From the NCBI GenBank assembly GCA_964480365.1, contig CAYZPM010000007.1, forward strand, positions 1 to 64,000: DNA of 64,000 nucleotides, written 5' to 3'. Of this stretch, positions 25,155-33,020 are shown piece after piece. A program made the position numbers and the translations under genes. The DNA comes from CAIQPV01 sp964480365 (lineage in GTDB: Bacteria > Pseudomonadota > Gammaproteobacteria > Burkholderiales > Gallionellaceae). Under the pieces are notes generated by a model that worked only from the letters and a program-made list of their open reading frames with translations, had not been told where the DNA came from and ran no database searches. The first letter of the stretch is position 1. Each line of letters opens with the position of its first letter.

Positions 25155-26375
25155 TTATTTTTTATTCACCATTTCAACCAACTCCTGGACATGATGCCTT
25201 ATCTTATTTCTGTCCATCCGATCAATCGCAATTTGCCAGTTAATGGCCCGGGCAGACTCAATAAGGTGCTCATCCCCATGCGCCCTTTCAATACATGAAG
25301 CAAGGGCCGTAATATCATCTACTTGAAATAACAATCCATTTTCCCCATCCGTTATCCATTCACGCACCGAGTCCATATCTGAATGTATAGGCAAGGCTCC
25401 CATTGCCATTGCCTCGGTAAGGAAGCTAGGGGTTCCATCCACATCAGATGCAGATATCGCCATTCTACTCGTGGCAAACAGAGCAAGAAGTTCTTGATAT
25501 GGAAGTCGCGGCAAAACCTCATACTTAATCTTATCAATTTGGGAAAGAATATTGGCTGCCCCCCTTGTTTCTGAATCAGACATAATAACTTTGATTTTGT
25601 AATGGCTAGCAACATGCGGGATTCGGTGCAATGCCTCAAGAATATTGAATGCTTTTCCTACAAAGCTACCTTGTCGTCCTTTGATCAAAATTACATCACG
25701 TTTTTTTGTTACCTTTTCGCGAATTTCACTTAAGACATTTAGATCGTATCCACCATTGGCAAGACACATTCCCAAACTGCGCCCACGAAAACCATAATTC
25801 ACAGCCTGCCGTACATCTCTCATGCAATCCGCCACGTGAAAATCACAAAGGGACAATAATCGCTTTATTTTTGGCAGGTGTTCATCTAAATAGTCTGGAT
25901 GCTTTCCGAAGAACTCAATGTCTGTTCCCCAGTTGAAGTGAATCCACTTTGCCCTGAAATCTACGCCAAGCAAATTTTTTGCTTCTGATACCGTATAACC
26001 ATCATTTTGCATTTTTAAGGAAAAAACAATATCCGGCTTCCATTTGCGTATGGTTTTTGCGAGAGCCATTGACCGAGGTTTTTGCCCAGAAATATAATTA
26101 GCCCCTCTCTGTATTATTTTTGTAACATTGCCCAACAATCCAGATGTATATTCGATTTCAAATGGCGCAGATACGCGCAAAGCATTACCGTTTAAGGGCG
26201 CGGTAAAAAAGTTTGACACATAGATTATCGCATTTCGCAGATGTTCATCTTGTAAGTACCAATGCTCGCTCTGAAATACTCTAACGTCATAACCTATTTC
26301 TTGTAAAAGACTCACGAATCGTGCGGTATGAATGCTATTAGGATCCCCAGCCACCAATATTTTTATATTGCTCAT
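25155..26375 (-). CDS. GT4-like glycosyltransferase (paralogue of the gene at 20558)
   Basis: A 406-aa GT-B protein starting MSNIKILVAGDPNSIHTARF. It carries FSLKMQNDGYTVSEAK, HFNWGTDIEFFG and VILIKGRQG, and the donor-side SFLTEAMAMGALPIHSD. The ATG at 26375 aligns with the paralogue and overlaps the stop of an upstream open frame (ATGA). An ATG five codons earlier is possible. The gene is visibly more AT-rich than those at 20558 or 30111, suggesting a separate origin. The sugar is unknown. Confidence 0.72.
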   Translation of the reverse strand: MSNIKILVAGDPNSIHTARFVSLLQEIGYDVRVFQSEHWYLQDEHLRNAIIYVSNFFTAPLNGNALRVSAPFEIEYTSGLLGNVTKIIQRGANYISGQKPRSMALAKTIRKWKPDIVFSLKMQNDGYTVSEAKNLLGVDFRAKWIHFNWGTDIEFFGKHPDYLDEHLPKIKRLLSLCDFHVADCMRDVRQAVNYGFRGRSLGMCLANGGYDLNVLSEIREKVTKKRDVILIKGRQGSFVGKAFNILEALHRIPHVASHYKIKVIMSDSETRGAANILSQIDKIKYEVLPRLPYQELLALFATSRMAISASDVDGTPSFLTEAMAMGALPIHSDMDSVREWITDGENGLLFQVDDITALASCIERAHGDEHLIESARAINWQIAIDRMDRNKIRHHVQELVEMVNKK

Positions 26376-26527
26376 TCTTGTATGATCCATTCGGGTTTTG
26401 AATATGGATTTTCGCCTACAAACGTGGCGCTTGAAACGAATACAGACTCATGCGGAAAACTGTGGTCAGAACTAGCACTGCCTGCGGTGAACATAGCAAA
26501 GATGCCAGGAGCAAGCGGTTGAAATAC
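26372..26527 (-). pseudogene. Probable 3' remnant of a lost gene, coupled to the GT4 gene
   Basis: A frame of 51 sense codons opens just after a stop and ends ...NPYSKPEWIIQE, with its TGA overlapping the ATG of the GT4 gene (ATGA). It contains an internal ATG that would give 40 residues. The composition (FVSSATFVGENPYSKPEW) looks like a folded protein end. The family is not recognised. Chance openness over this length is roughly one in ten, so it is a candidate only. Confidence 0.3.
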
Positions 26528-26539
26528 CTATCTCCTCCA

Positions 26540-27502
26540 TCATTTCAAAATACATTCCCAAACGTAAAAAGCATAGCTAGGACAAATTATCCTATTTCTG
26601 AGGAATCCATTTTGCTTACATACCAGCTTATCTGTATATGAAAAAAAAGGCATTACAAATTTATTTATAATAAAACGGGGTGCTTTATATTTTAATAAAT
26701 TTGTCTCAAAAGCCCACCCGACTATATAAACAGAGGCCCAATATTTCGATTCTAATTCAAAATAATTTTCTATCTTGCGAGTAAATGCTTCTATTTCAAA
26801 AGGCACCTCCTTAGGTGATAGGTACCAGTCCATCTTTTCTGCTTGGTTTGCCAGCTCAATAAATGATCCAATAGTTTCTTTATCTATCAGATCAAATTTT
26901 TCATACATCTTATGTAGAAAGTTTTGCATTGATAGCGAAATTTTTAAGCAAATCTTAGTCATAAAACCGGCCTGAACGTCACTAGAAGGTTTAATATGAA
27001 ACGCAGGCTCATAAATCCAGATTTTTGTACCTTTCTTAAAATGACGTTTAATATTTTCCAGCAAATCGTCTATTTCTTTCCCGTCTAGATGATGCATGAA
27101 GGCGTGAATTAACACTCCATCAATAAGTTGATTTTTCGATGCGGACTCCACCGAATTGGCCACAAAATAATCGCAATAATTTTCTAGCCCCTTTTGTCTG
27201 GCATTTGCTTTGGCTAATTCGACCTGGCTTTCAGAAAAGTCGGTACCAATAATTTTTAAATTATATCCAGCGATAAACTGACCTACCCAACCTGAGCCAC
27301 AACCCAATTCAAGTATTGTTACCTCTTTTTTATCTTTTAAAAAAAAACATTTTGCCTTTTTTAGATAATCTTTCCTGATACTCCAAGACACATCTGTTTG
27401 CATTTCCCAAACTCTTGAGATGAGTCCAGCATTATCATTCCACCACTGATGTTCAATTGTATTCAACTCTTGAGAGGCAAGGTAATCTCTTTCAATTTTC
27501 AT
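26540..27502 (-). CDS. Class I SAM-dependent methyltransferase
   Basis: A 320-aa protein with a clear SAM-binding core: ITILELGCGSGWVGQF-like motif I at residues 62-76 (read VTILELGCGSGWVGQF), IIGTDFSESQVELAKANARQ, and DGVLIHAFMHHL at the post-II region. The last 120 residues form a mixed alpha/hydrophobic tail. The gene is strongly AT-rich. Four bases upstream lies the stop of a truncated acyltransferase, implying that the two were once adjacent operon genes. The substrate is probably a sugar of the polymer. Confidence 0.75.
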   Translation of the reverse strand: MKIERDYLASQELNTIEHQWWNDNAGLISRVWEMQTDVSWSIRKDYLKKAKCFFLKDKKEVTILELGCGSGWVGQFIAGYNLKIIGTDFSESQVELAKANARQKGLENYCDYFVANSVESASKNQLIDGVLIHAFMHHLDGKEIDDLLENIKRHFKKGTKIWIYEPAFHIKPSSDVQAGFMTKICLKISLSMQNFLHKMYEKFDLIDKETIGSFIELANQAEKMDWYLSPKEVPFEIEAFTRKIENYFELESKYWASVYIVGWAFETNLLKYKAPRFIINKFVMPFFSYTDKLVCKQNGFLRNRIICPSYAFYVWECILK

Positions 27503-27505
27503 AAG

Positions 27506-27640
27506 TTATTTGCTTCTACTCCTTGCCAACTTTCTAATATGTTTAAAAGGATTTCCAGCGCCAGCATGCCATGGCTCAACATCTTTAGTTACAACACTTC
27601 CCGCGCCAATGACTTCACCGGCAGTTACTTTGGTACTGAC
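27506..27640 (-). pseudogene. C-terminal remnant of a hexapeptide-repeat acyltransferase
   Basis: The minus strand encodes 44 codons plus stop: VTAGEVIGAGSVVTKDVEPW followed by HAGAGNPFKHIRKLARSRSK. This is the unmistakable end of a left-handed beta-helix O/N-acetyltransferase, with the final GAGSVVTKD coil and the GNPxK turn. No start codon or upstream coils are present; the frame runs directly into the 3' end of the 27655 gene. The parent would have been about 150-220 aa. It ends 3 bases before the methyltransferase ATG. Confidence 0.85.
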
Positions 27641-27654
27641 TAAATTTCTTATAC

Positions 27655-28623
27655 TTAATCAACATTAAACTCTCTAAATTTCACAATTTCATCGGACCTA
27701 ATGTCATAAACTGGCATATCTCCAATTGTTTGCTTTGCTTGGTTCCGATCTAAATATGTTAATTGACCATTAGTGTCTCGCGATATTCTATATTTCCCTT
27801 TGACGAAACCTTCCTTTGCGCTGAACTTTTTAAAAGGGCTTGAGATATCATTTCTCACAAAAAATGCATCAACACCTTCGCTGTCGCAACCAATAAAGTC
27901 ATATCCTTTTTCTTCCGCTAAATCGCACAATGCAGCAATGGATGTCCCAAAGTATAAACATGAATAATGTGCTTGGTAAGAAACAAAATCAGGTCTATAT
28001 GGCACTGTAATACTATGTTCGCAGCCAAACAGACTGTTGTATTCGCAGACAACCACTCTTGGCTTAACAACGTTTAATTCTTTCCATATCCAATAATCGT
28101 TACCATCAATATCTATATTCAGCAGCCCAACATCTTCGGTGTGAACATGTCTTTTGATTATTTCATTAATGTTTTCTTTAGTGATAAAGTTGGAAACAGC
28201 GGTTACATTATGACGGTAATATATTTTGTCATTTTTAATATAGTTAACGTTGTCATCTGCCCCGTCTATCACCAAACCATCCCAATTATTATTCATCAGC
28301 AGGAATCGTGTATTCGCTTCGGTGTAATTTTGTACTCCAAATTCAATAAAAAAAGGATTAGGTATCTCGATTTGATTAATGATGTACTGGATTATGCCGT
28401 CTTCGCCAAATTGCGAAAACACCTTAAACTCAACATCTCGTAAGGAATTAATGTTTTTTTTGTTTTTTACGATGTTGGCGTGCAATTGTCCTAATAGCAA
28501 TAATTGATATTCAAACTGCTTACTGTCTATTATGAGTTTGTCAGATAATGTCTTCTCTATGCCAACGACGTTGCGTATGTGAGCCTTTAGTTTGTTCAAT
28601 ATTCTTCTAAGCATTTGCGTCAC
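27655..28623 (-). CDS. FkbM-like methyltransferase-fold protein
   Basis: A 322-aa AT-rich gene. The conserved block is VFSQFGEDGIIQYII, then PFFIEFGVQNYTEANTRFLL (motif I-like), GLVIDGADDN, and LLNIDIDGNDYWIWKEL with VVVCEYNS. This arrangement occurs in FkbM-related proteins of polysaccharide and glycosylation loci. The canonical GxGxG is degenerate (EFGVQN), so activity is uncertain. Its stop is the left limit of the deletion that truncated the acyltransferase remnant. A pair of repeats lies upstream. Confidence 0.6.
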   Translation of the reverse strand: MTQMLRRILNKLKAHIRNVVGIEKTLSDKLIIDSKQFEYQLLLLGQLHANIVKNKKNINSLRDVEFKVFSQFGEDGIIQYIINQIEIPNPFFIEFGVQNYTEANTRFLLMNNNWDGLVIDGADDNVNYIKNDKIYYRHNVTAVSNFITKENINEIIKRHVHTEDVGLLNIDIDGNDYWIWKELNVVKPRVVVCEYNSLFGCEHSITVPYRPDFVSYQAHYSCLYFGTSIAALCDLAEEKGYDFIGCDSEGVDAFFVRNDISSPFKKFSAKEGFVKGKYRISRDTNGQLTYLDRNQAKQTIGDMPVYDIRSDEIVKFREFNVD

Positions 28624-28675
28624 CTTCTTTTTTATAATTAACCCAATAAATTTGCTTCGCTCGCCCTGCGCCTAT

Positions 28676-28733
28676 CCCCGAGGCAAGACCTCGGGGTATT
28701 ACGGCGCAGAAAAACAAAACCGGCGAGCTACGC
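28676..28733 (+). repeat. Dispersed intergenic repeat, copy B
   Basis: The hairpin CCCCGAGGcaagaCCTCGGGG is followed by TATTACGGCGCAGAAAAACA and AAACCGGCGAGCTACGC. This matches, in inverted orientation, the element at 107-172. It fills much of the 188-bp gap between the FkbM-like and sialyltransferase-like genes. Confidence 0.65.
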
Positions 28734-28754
28734 TTAAAGTCAAAGTCGCGTTGT

Positions 28755-28773
28755 CCCGCGCCAAGAGCGCGGG
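28755..28773. repeat. GC-rich hairpin next to repeat copy B
   Basis: The stem CCCGCGC / GCGCGGG has the loop CAAGA, the same loop as the neighbouring hairpin at 28676. The sequence GGGAATA follows, paralleling GGGGTATT in copy B. The two hairpins probably form one composite REP-like unit. Confidence 0.5.
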
Positions 28774-28811
28774 GAATACAAGTTGAAAACTTTTCACCCA
28801 AATCGATAAGT

Positions 28812-30047
28812 TCAGGCTCCCCGAGAATGCCCCGCCCAGAGCACACTCTTTCCATCCCACTGTGGAAGCCTCTTTAAGGGCTCCATATATGCTGATAAAT
28901 TGTTTTTATGTAAAGCCCATGTCCTCTGGGGAAACCAGTGCTCTATAAATTCAGGGTGCATTGGCTGAATGACATCTATCCCATAAAGGTACTTAAGGGA
29001 AAGTACCGGATACGCTGTGCTGATAACCGTAGATTCAAGGATGAGTCCCTTCCATAGCTCCACAGGATAGCGCCTAAATTTCTTATCCAACTCCACCACG
29101 GCATATTTTCCGGCCAGTCGCTCAGTTATTCGCTCATTGCGCGACAGCGTCTCTCCCGGATGCGACTTAAGGAATACCACACCTCCAGGCTCGCAATAAT
29201 CAGAAACCATACTGCAGTACATTTCCACCTCGCGCTCGAACTCTATGAAATCCCCCTCTGCGAAATTCTCGGTTAACAGTAGGTACTTGCGCTGCCCTTC
29301 AAAATCATTGAGCAGGCTGAATATGTATGCCCGCAGCTCACTACACGAGTCGGCACATTTCCCCAGCACATCAAGTACGACTGGCTTTGGGCAGACGGTA
29401 AGTGGTGTTTGTTTCAAGAAATTCCCGGACATATCAACTGGCAATATAAGAACCGCCTCATCAGGCAAAAAATCCTTGAGAACCATCCCCTTTATCGAAA
29501 TGCTATCCGGTTTCGAATATATTGAAATAATTTTTCTTACGGTACGGCCTAACCCTATACGAAGCTTCCGCGTCAAGGAAGGTGGTTCTTGTATGTCCAT
29601 AGCGAGATATGATAAAAAGACGTGCCTTTCACATACCAAACCCATCTCACCAAAGCATATACGGCGTGCGTTAGCGTAAACCATGGACAAACCCTGATAA
29701 AGCTGACTACAAATATCATGTGCGTAATATATTTCCTCTGCGTGATCAACTCCTATCCATTCTTTGAGTGACAATTTAAACGATGCGACATCGTTCACCG
29801 CCAGCATCTCTGTAAATATTCCAAAAGGAACCAGTTTCACTCGCTCTACAAATGGGAAGTGACGCACCATTGAACCCATCACAACAAACAGCTCGTGCGA
29901 GAGTTCACTTACTGTACTCGGCCACTGAACTAATATTACTACATTGACACCCTCTGGGGCATGGCGCGTCAGGATCGCAGAAATGGCGGAGACAACATGA
30001 ATCGGCGACATAGCATAAACGAGGCAATTGTTCTTTTCTTTATTCAT
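28812..30047 (-). CDS. Sialyltransferase / polysialyltransferase-like protein
   Basis: The 411-aa protein has the GT-B features of bacterial GT38/GT52 CMP-sialic acid transferases. The N-terminal strand is CLVYAMSPIHVVSAI, an acidic FGEMG occurs at residues 132-136 in place of the D/E-D/E-G motif, FLKSHPGE is at 292-299 (HP motif), and the Ser/Thr motif ESTVISTAY is at 338-346. It follows the CMP-nonulosonate synthetase gene by 63 bp, with AAGG ahead of its ATG. It is the best candidate to transfer the nonulosonic acid to the polymer. Identity is weak enough that another CMP-sugar transferase is possible. Confidence 0.65.
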   Translation of the reverse strand: MNKEKNNCLVYAMSPIHVVSAISAILTRHAPEGVNVVILVQWPSTVSELSHELFVVMGSMVRHFPFVERVKLVPFGIFTEMLAVNDVASFKLSLKEWIGVDHAEEIYYAHDICSQLYQGLSMVYANARRICFGEMGLVCERHVFLSYLAMDIQEPPSLTRKLRIGLGRTVRKIISIYSKPDSISIKGMVLKDFLPDEAVLILPVDMSGNFLKQTPLTVCPKPVVLDVLGKCADSCSELRAYIFSLLNDFEGQRKYLLLTENFAEGDFIEFEREVEMYCSMVSDYCEPGGVVFLKSHPGETLSRNERITERLAGKYAVVELDKKFRRYPVELWKGLILESTVISTAYPVLSLKYLYGIDVIQPMHPEFIEHWFPQRTWALHKNNLSAYMEPLKRLPQWDGKSVLWAGHSRGA

Positions 30048-30110
30048 AAAACCTTGACAAAATCCTAACGAATAATCCAGTTAATTGTTGGCGAGGGAAT
30101 ACCTGACTTC

Positions 30111-30812
30111 TCATTTTGAACCTGTTTCATTCATATCAAGAGCAGCCACCGCCAGTCTCCAATCCCACTCCGTGTCAATATCAATAACCTCCCTTGGCTC
30201 ATCCAATACAAGCGGCACCATATCGCCGTGATGAAAAGACCTCGTTGCCCGCAATTCTCCCGGCGTTAAGAGATAAAACGCCCCATTCACCACATAAGCT
30301 GGGGGAAGATCCTGTGATCTCAGGTGTAAACCGCCGTTGTCAGTGAAGGGGCGCATGACATTACCCTCCACTTTAAAGCACCACATCGGATGCGAGTCTG
30401 CAGGAGATACGCCGACCACTGGCCGATGGCTGTTCTGGTTAAAGAGGGCGATGCCGCATTCTATCGTTCCACGCGTGCGGAAAGGTGAAGTGGGTTGTAA
30501 CAACAGCAAACCATCCACCGCGCCTCTCTCCCTCTCATACCAATCAAGTGCATGTAGCGCGACATCCGCCGATGATGCCCTATCATTTGCCAACTCTGTC
30601 GGTCGCAACCACGGAACTAATGCACCTGCATTACGGGCAACCTCTGCAATGGCAGAATCGTCAGTCGAAACCAGGATGTCACATATTTCTGGAATTCCCT
30701 TGGCGGCATCAATGCTCCATACGATCAAAGGTCGGCCACCCAAAGAACGTATATTTTTCCCCGGTAGTCGCTTCGACCCACCTCTTGCGGTTATGAGCGC
30801 GAGAATCTTCAC
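30111..30812 (-). CDS. legF: CMP-nonulosonic acid cytidylyltransferase (LegF/NeuA-like)
   Basis: A 233-aa enzyme that activates a sialic-type sugar with CTP. It has ALITARGGSKRLPGKNI (nucleotide-binding motif), ILVSTDD, LLLQPTSPFRT and the NGAFYLL active-site strand, ending DIDTEWDWRLA. The start is the GTG at 30812, set by GGAGG 5 bases upstream. An in-frame ATG further upstream would add 32 unrelated residues. The GTG overlaps the stop of a short upstream frame (GTGA). LegI/LegG/LegC neighbours favour legionaminic acid over neuraminic acid. Confidence 0.88.
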   Translation of the reverse strand: MKILALITARGGSKRLPGKNIRSLGGRPLIVWSIDAAKGIPEICDILVSTDDSAIAEVARNAGALVPWLRPTELANDRASSADVALHALDWYERERGAVDGLLLLQPTSPFRTRGTIECGIALFNQNSHRPVVGVSPADSHPMWCFKVEGNVMRPFTDNGGLHLRSQDLPPAYVVNGAFYLLTPGELRATRSFHHGDMVPLVLDEPREVIDIDTEWDWRLAVAALDMNETGSK

Positions 30813-30922
30813 GTGCGCCTCCAGAATTTCGCAAAATGGCTTCGATTTCCTTCCTGCCCAGACCGCACATTCAGGCTTGCTTTCATCGCCAATACCTCTT
30901 CGTTCCACTCGCTATTTTTCAT
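30809..30922 (-). CDS. 37-codon open frame between deacetylase and legF (uncertain)
   Basis: Starting at ATG 30922, the frame encodes MKNSEWNEEVLAM, then a basic tail ending HFAKFWRRT. Its TGA overlaps the legF GTG (GTGA). Its ATG overlaps a TGA that closes another short frame (ALIVGKAIIDWHPDL), itself offset from the deacetylase frame. Two 4-base overlaps in a row suggest a coupled small gene or decayed remnant. No family is recognised and no strong ribosome site is seen before the ATG. Confidence 0.35.
   Translation of the reverse strand: MKNSEWNEEVLAMKASLNVRSGQEGNRSHFAKFWRRT
30818..30822 (-). promoter_or_regulatory. Shine-Dalgarno GGAGG that fixes the legF GTG start
   Basis: GGAGG stands 5 bases before GTG at 30812 on the minus strand. 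It lies inside the last codons of the preceding 37-codon frame. Confidence 0.7.
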
Positions 30923-30959
30923 AAATCGGGATGCCAATCGATAATTGCTTTGCCGACTA

Positions 30960-31916
30960 TCAGGGCACTTGCGCGTCGGCTTTACGAGGCAAGTCATTGG
31001 TATCCAGGCGTGGCACCTCCAGCATGTCTACCAAGTGCAAGGGAGCCAAGCCAACCTTTGTGGTGAAGGCGATAGCACAATTTCGTGCGCGAAGAATATC
31101 GATGGTTTCCGATGTGTAAGCGCCATAGGGGTAGCAAAAATAAAACCCACACCGACTGAGGCCGATTCGCTCAAGCATGTCGAGTGAACGATCAATGTCG
31201 CTTGCCTGCTCTTGCGCTGTAAGGCTGTCAAGCCAATTGTGCGCATAGCCGTGGCTCCCAACGTTCATTCCACCATCCAGCATTTCACGTAATTGTTGTT
31301 CGGTCACGTAGAGATCGTCGGCAAACGCGTATTCATCTTCGCTGACGTACCTGTGAAATAGCTCGGTTGTAAGGCGTGTGCGCAACTCAGTGGGGAGGGC
31401 AAGTTGAAGCATTCTTTTCACATAAACGACATCAGGTGGATCGAAGCGATTACCCTTCCAAAAACGCTCGCGGTAGTCCGCAACAGAAGCCAGATCAAAC
31501 TCTCCCAGCCCAGATTCCACGGCAGCGTCAATATACTGCACAAGCATGCTCATATTACATGCGCTGGCCAAAATAAAGTGAACCTTGTTTACGTCCAGCA
31601 TTTCCCGCTCGCACACTGCCCTAGCGGGAGGAAAAAAAACCCCCTTCAGTTTATGACGCTTGAGAAGCGGAAATACATGCCGGTAATGATCGGAATAGCC
31701 ATCGTCAAAAGTCAGCAGTAGCGGCGCCATGGGTAACGGTTTCCTGCCCCCGACAGATGCAACCACTTCAGCCGCAGATACCACGTTGTAATGACTCTCG
31801 ATATAATCCAACTGGCCTTCGAACGCTGCCAGCTCCAAACCGCGAATTTCTGGATAACTCGATTCGGCGATTGGACGAACGTAGTGATACATCACAACAG
31901 TAAGCTGGTTATTCAT
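30960..31916 (-). CDS. Polysaccharide deacetylase (CE4 / NodB-fold)
   Basis: A 318-aa NodB-homology protein. The start VVMYHYVRP, the metal/catalytic motif TFDDGY at residues 69-74, GVFFPPARAV and the zinc-histidine GSHGYAH are all present. The D-D pair and H-x3-H arrangement suggest an active enzyme. It lacks a signal peptide, so it acts in the cytoplasm, probably on a nucleotide- or lipid-linked N-acetyl sugar. It lies inside the nonulosonate gene run. Its C-terminus may once have been longer, since a shifted frame continues for about 15 codons. Confidence 0.82.
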   Translation of the reverse strand: MNNQLTVVMYHYVRPIAESSYPEIRGLELAAFEGQLDYIESHYNVVSAAEVVASVGGRKPLPMAPLLLTFDDGYSDHYRHVFPLLKRHKLKGVFFPPARAVCEREMLDVNKVHFILASACNMSMLVQYIDAAVESGLGEFDLASVADYRERFWKGNRFDPPDVVYVKRMLQLALPTELRTRLTTELFHRYVSEDEYAFADDLYVTEQQLREMLDGGMNVGSHGYAHNWLDSLTAQEQASDIDRSLDMLERIGLSRCGFYFCYPYGAYTSETIDILRARNCAIAFTTKVGLAPLHLVDMLEVPRLDTNDLPRKADAQVP

Positions 31917-31946
31917 AATTTAGAACCACCGTAAATCGACTAGCCC

Positions 31947-33020
31947 TCAAGTGTTTTGAGAATAGTCAGCCTCTGCGCGTACTAAATCATCTTCACGCCC
32001 CACGTCTAGCCATGGCTCGTGAATTGGATATACAATCGTCCGTGCGTGAGCTTCCTGAAGACGGCTGAATAGTGTTGGCATATCACAGTGGTCGCCTAAG
32101 TTGAGAGCATCGAGAGCGCTTGGCTCCAAAACATAAACGCCAGCGTTGATAAGGCTATGGGAAATTGGCTTTTCATCAATCCCTATGATGTCGACTCCCT
32201 TGGTGCGGACAACCCCAAAGGGATTTTGCCATTTGTGTAGACGCACAGCCATGGTGGCAACTGCTCCATGACGGCAGTGGAAGTCGAGTAATTCACCGTA
32301 GCGGATATTGGTCAGCACATCGCCATTGGAAACCAGAAATGGGGCTTCAGGTCGGGGATTTAGCAAGCCAATGGCGCCGGCGGTTCCGAGGGGGGATCCT
32401 TCTCGCAGATATTCTATCTTTACCTGCCAACGACTTCCGTCACCGAAATAATTTTCAATCATATCGCCGAGGTAGTGGATAGCCAATACAAAGTGCTGGA
32501 TACCTTCCGCCTTGGCGAGCTCGATAATGTGCTCCAACATAGGTTTCCCAGCCACTAGCAACATTGGCTTGGGACAATTTTCAGTGTGTGGTCGCAGACG
32601 CGTGCCCTGCCCACCGGCCATAATTACCATTAGGTTGGGACGTTGGACAGGGGTAATCAGATCATTAAGCAAATGCAACCCCACTACACGTCGTGATTCA
32701 TCCACAACGGGCAGTGCATTGAATATATTGGCCCGCATCAGGTGCAGCACCATTTCCCGGCTCATCTGGGGCGGCACTACTGTTGCCTCACGATGAATGA
32801 CTGAATTGATTGGGCTATTGAGATCCAAACCACGCAGCAATCCGCGCCGAATATCCCCGTCAGTAATGGTGCCCACCAAAGTGCCATCAGACGAAATCAC
32901 TACAATAATCTGCATTGCAGATTCATCCAGACTGGCAATGGCTTGCCGCAAGGTCGCATCAATACAAAGCAGACTCTTTCGCCAGGATTCGGTCGGCATT
33001 GGTTTGCTATTATCTGTCAC
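31947..33020 (-). CDS. ptmE: CBS-domain sugar-1-phosphate guanylyltransferase, PtmE-like
   Basis: The protein (357 aa) joins a tandem CBS pair (residues 15-122, with GTITDGDIRRGLL and LPVVDESRRVVG) to a nucleotidyltransferase domain from 128 (MAGGQGTRLRPHTENCPKP). This architecture is that of Campylobacter PtmE, which makes GDP-glucosamine from GlcN-1-P at the start of the GDP-based legionaminic acid pathway. It overlaps the legG-like gene by 11 bases. The assignment rests on architecture and neighbours. Confidence 0.82.
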   Translation of the reverse strand: MTDNSKPMPTESWRKSLLCIDATLRQAIASLDESAMQIIVVISSDGTLVGTITDGDIRRGLLRGLDLNSPINSVIHREATVVPPQMSREMVLHLMRANIFNALPVVDESRRVVGLHLLNDLITPVQRPNLMVIMAGGQGTRLRPHTENCPKPMLLVAGKPMLEHIIELAKAEGIQHFVLAIHYLGDMIENYFGDGSRWQVKIEYLREGSPLGTAGAIGLLNPRPEAPFLVSNGDVLTNIRYGELLDFHCRHGAVATMAVRLHKWQNPFGVVRTKGVDIIGIDEKPISHSLINAGVYVLEPSALDALNLGDHCDMPTLFSRLQEAHARTIVYPIHEPWLDVGREDDLVRAEADYSQNT

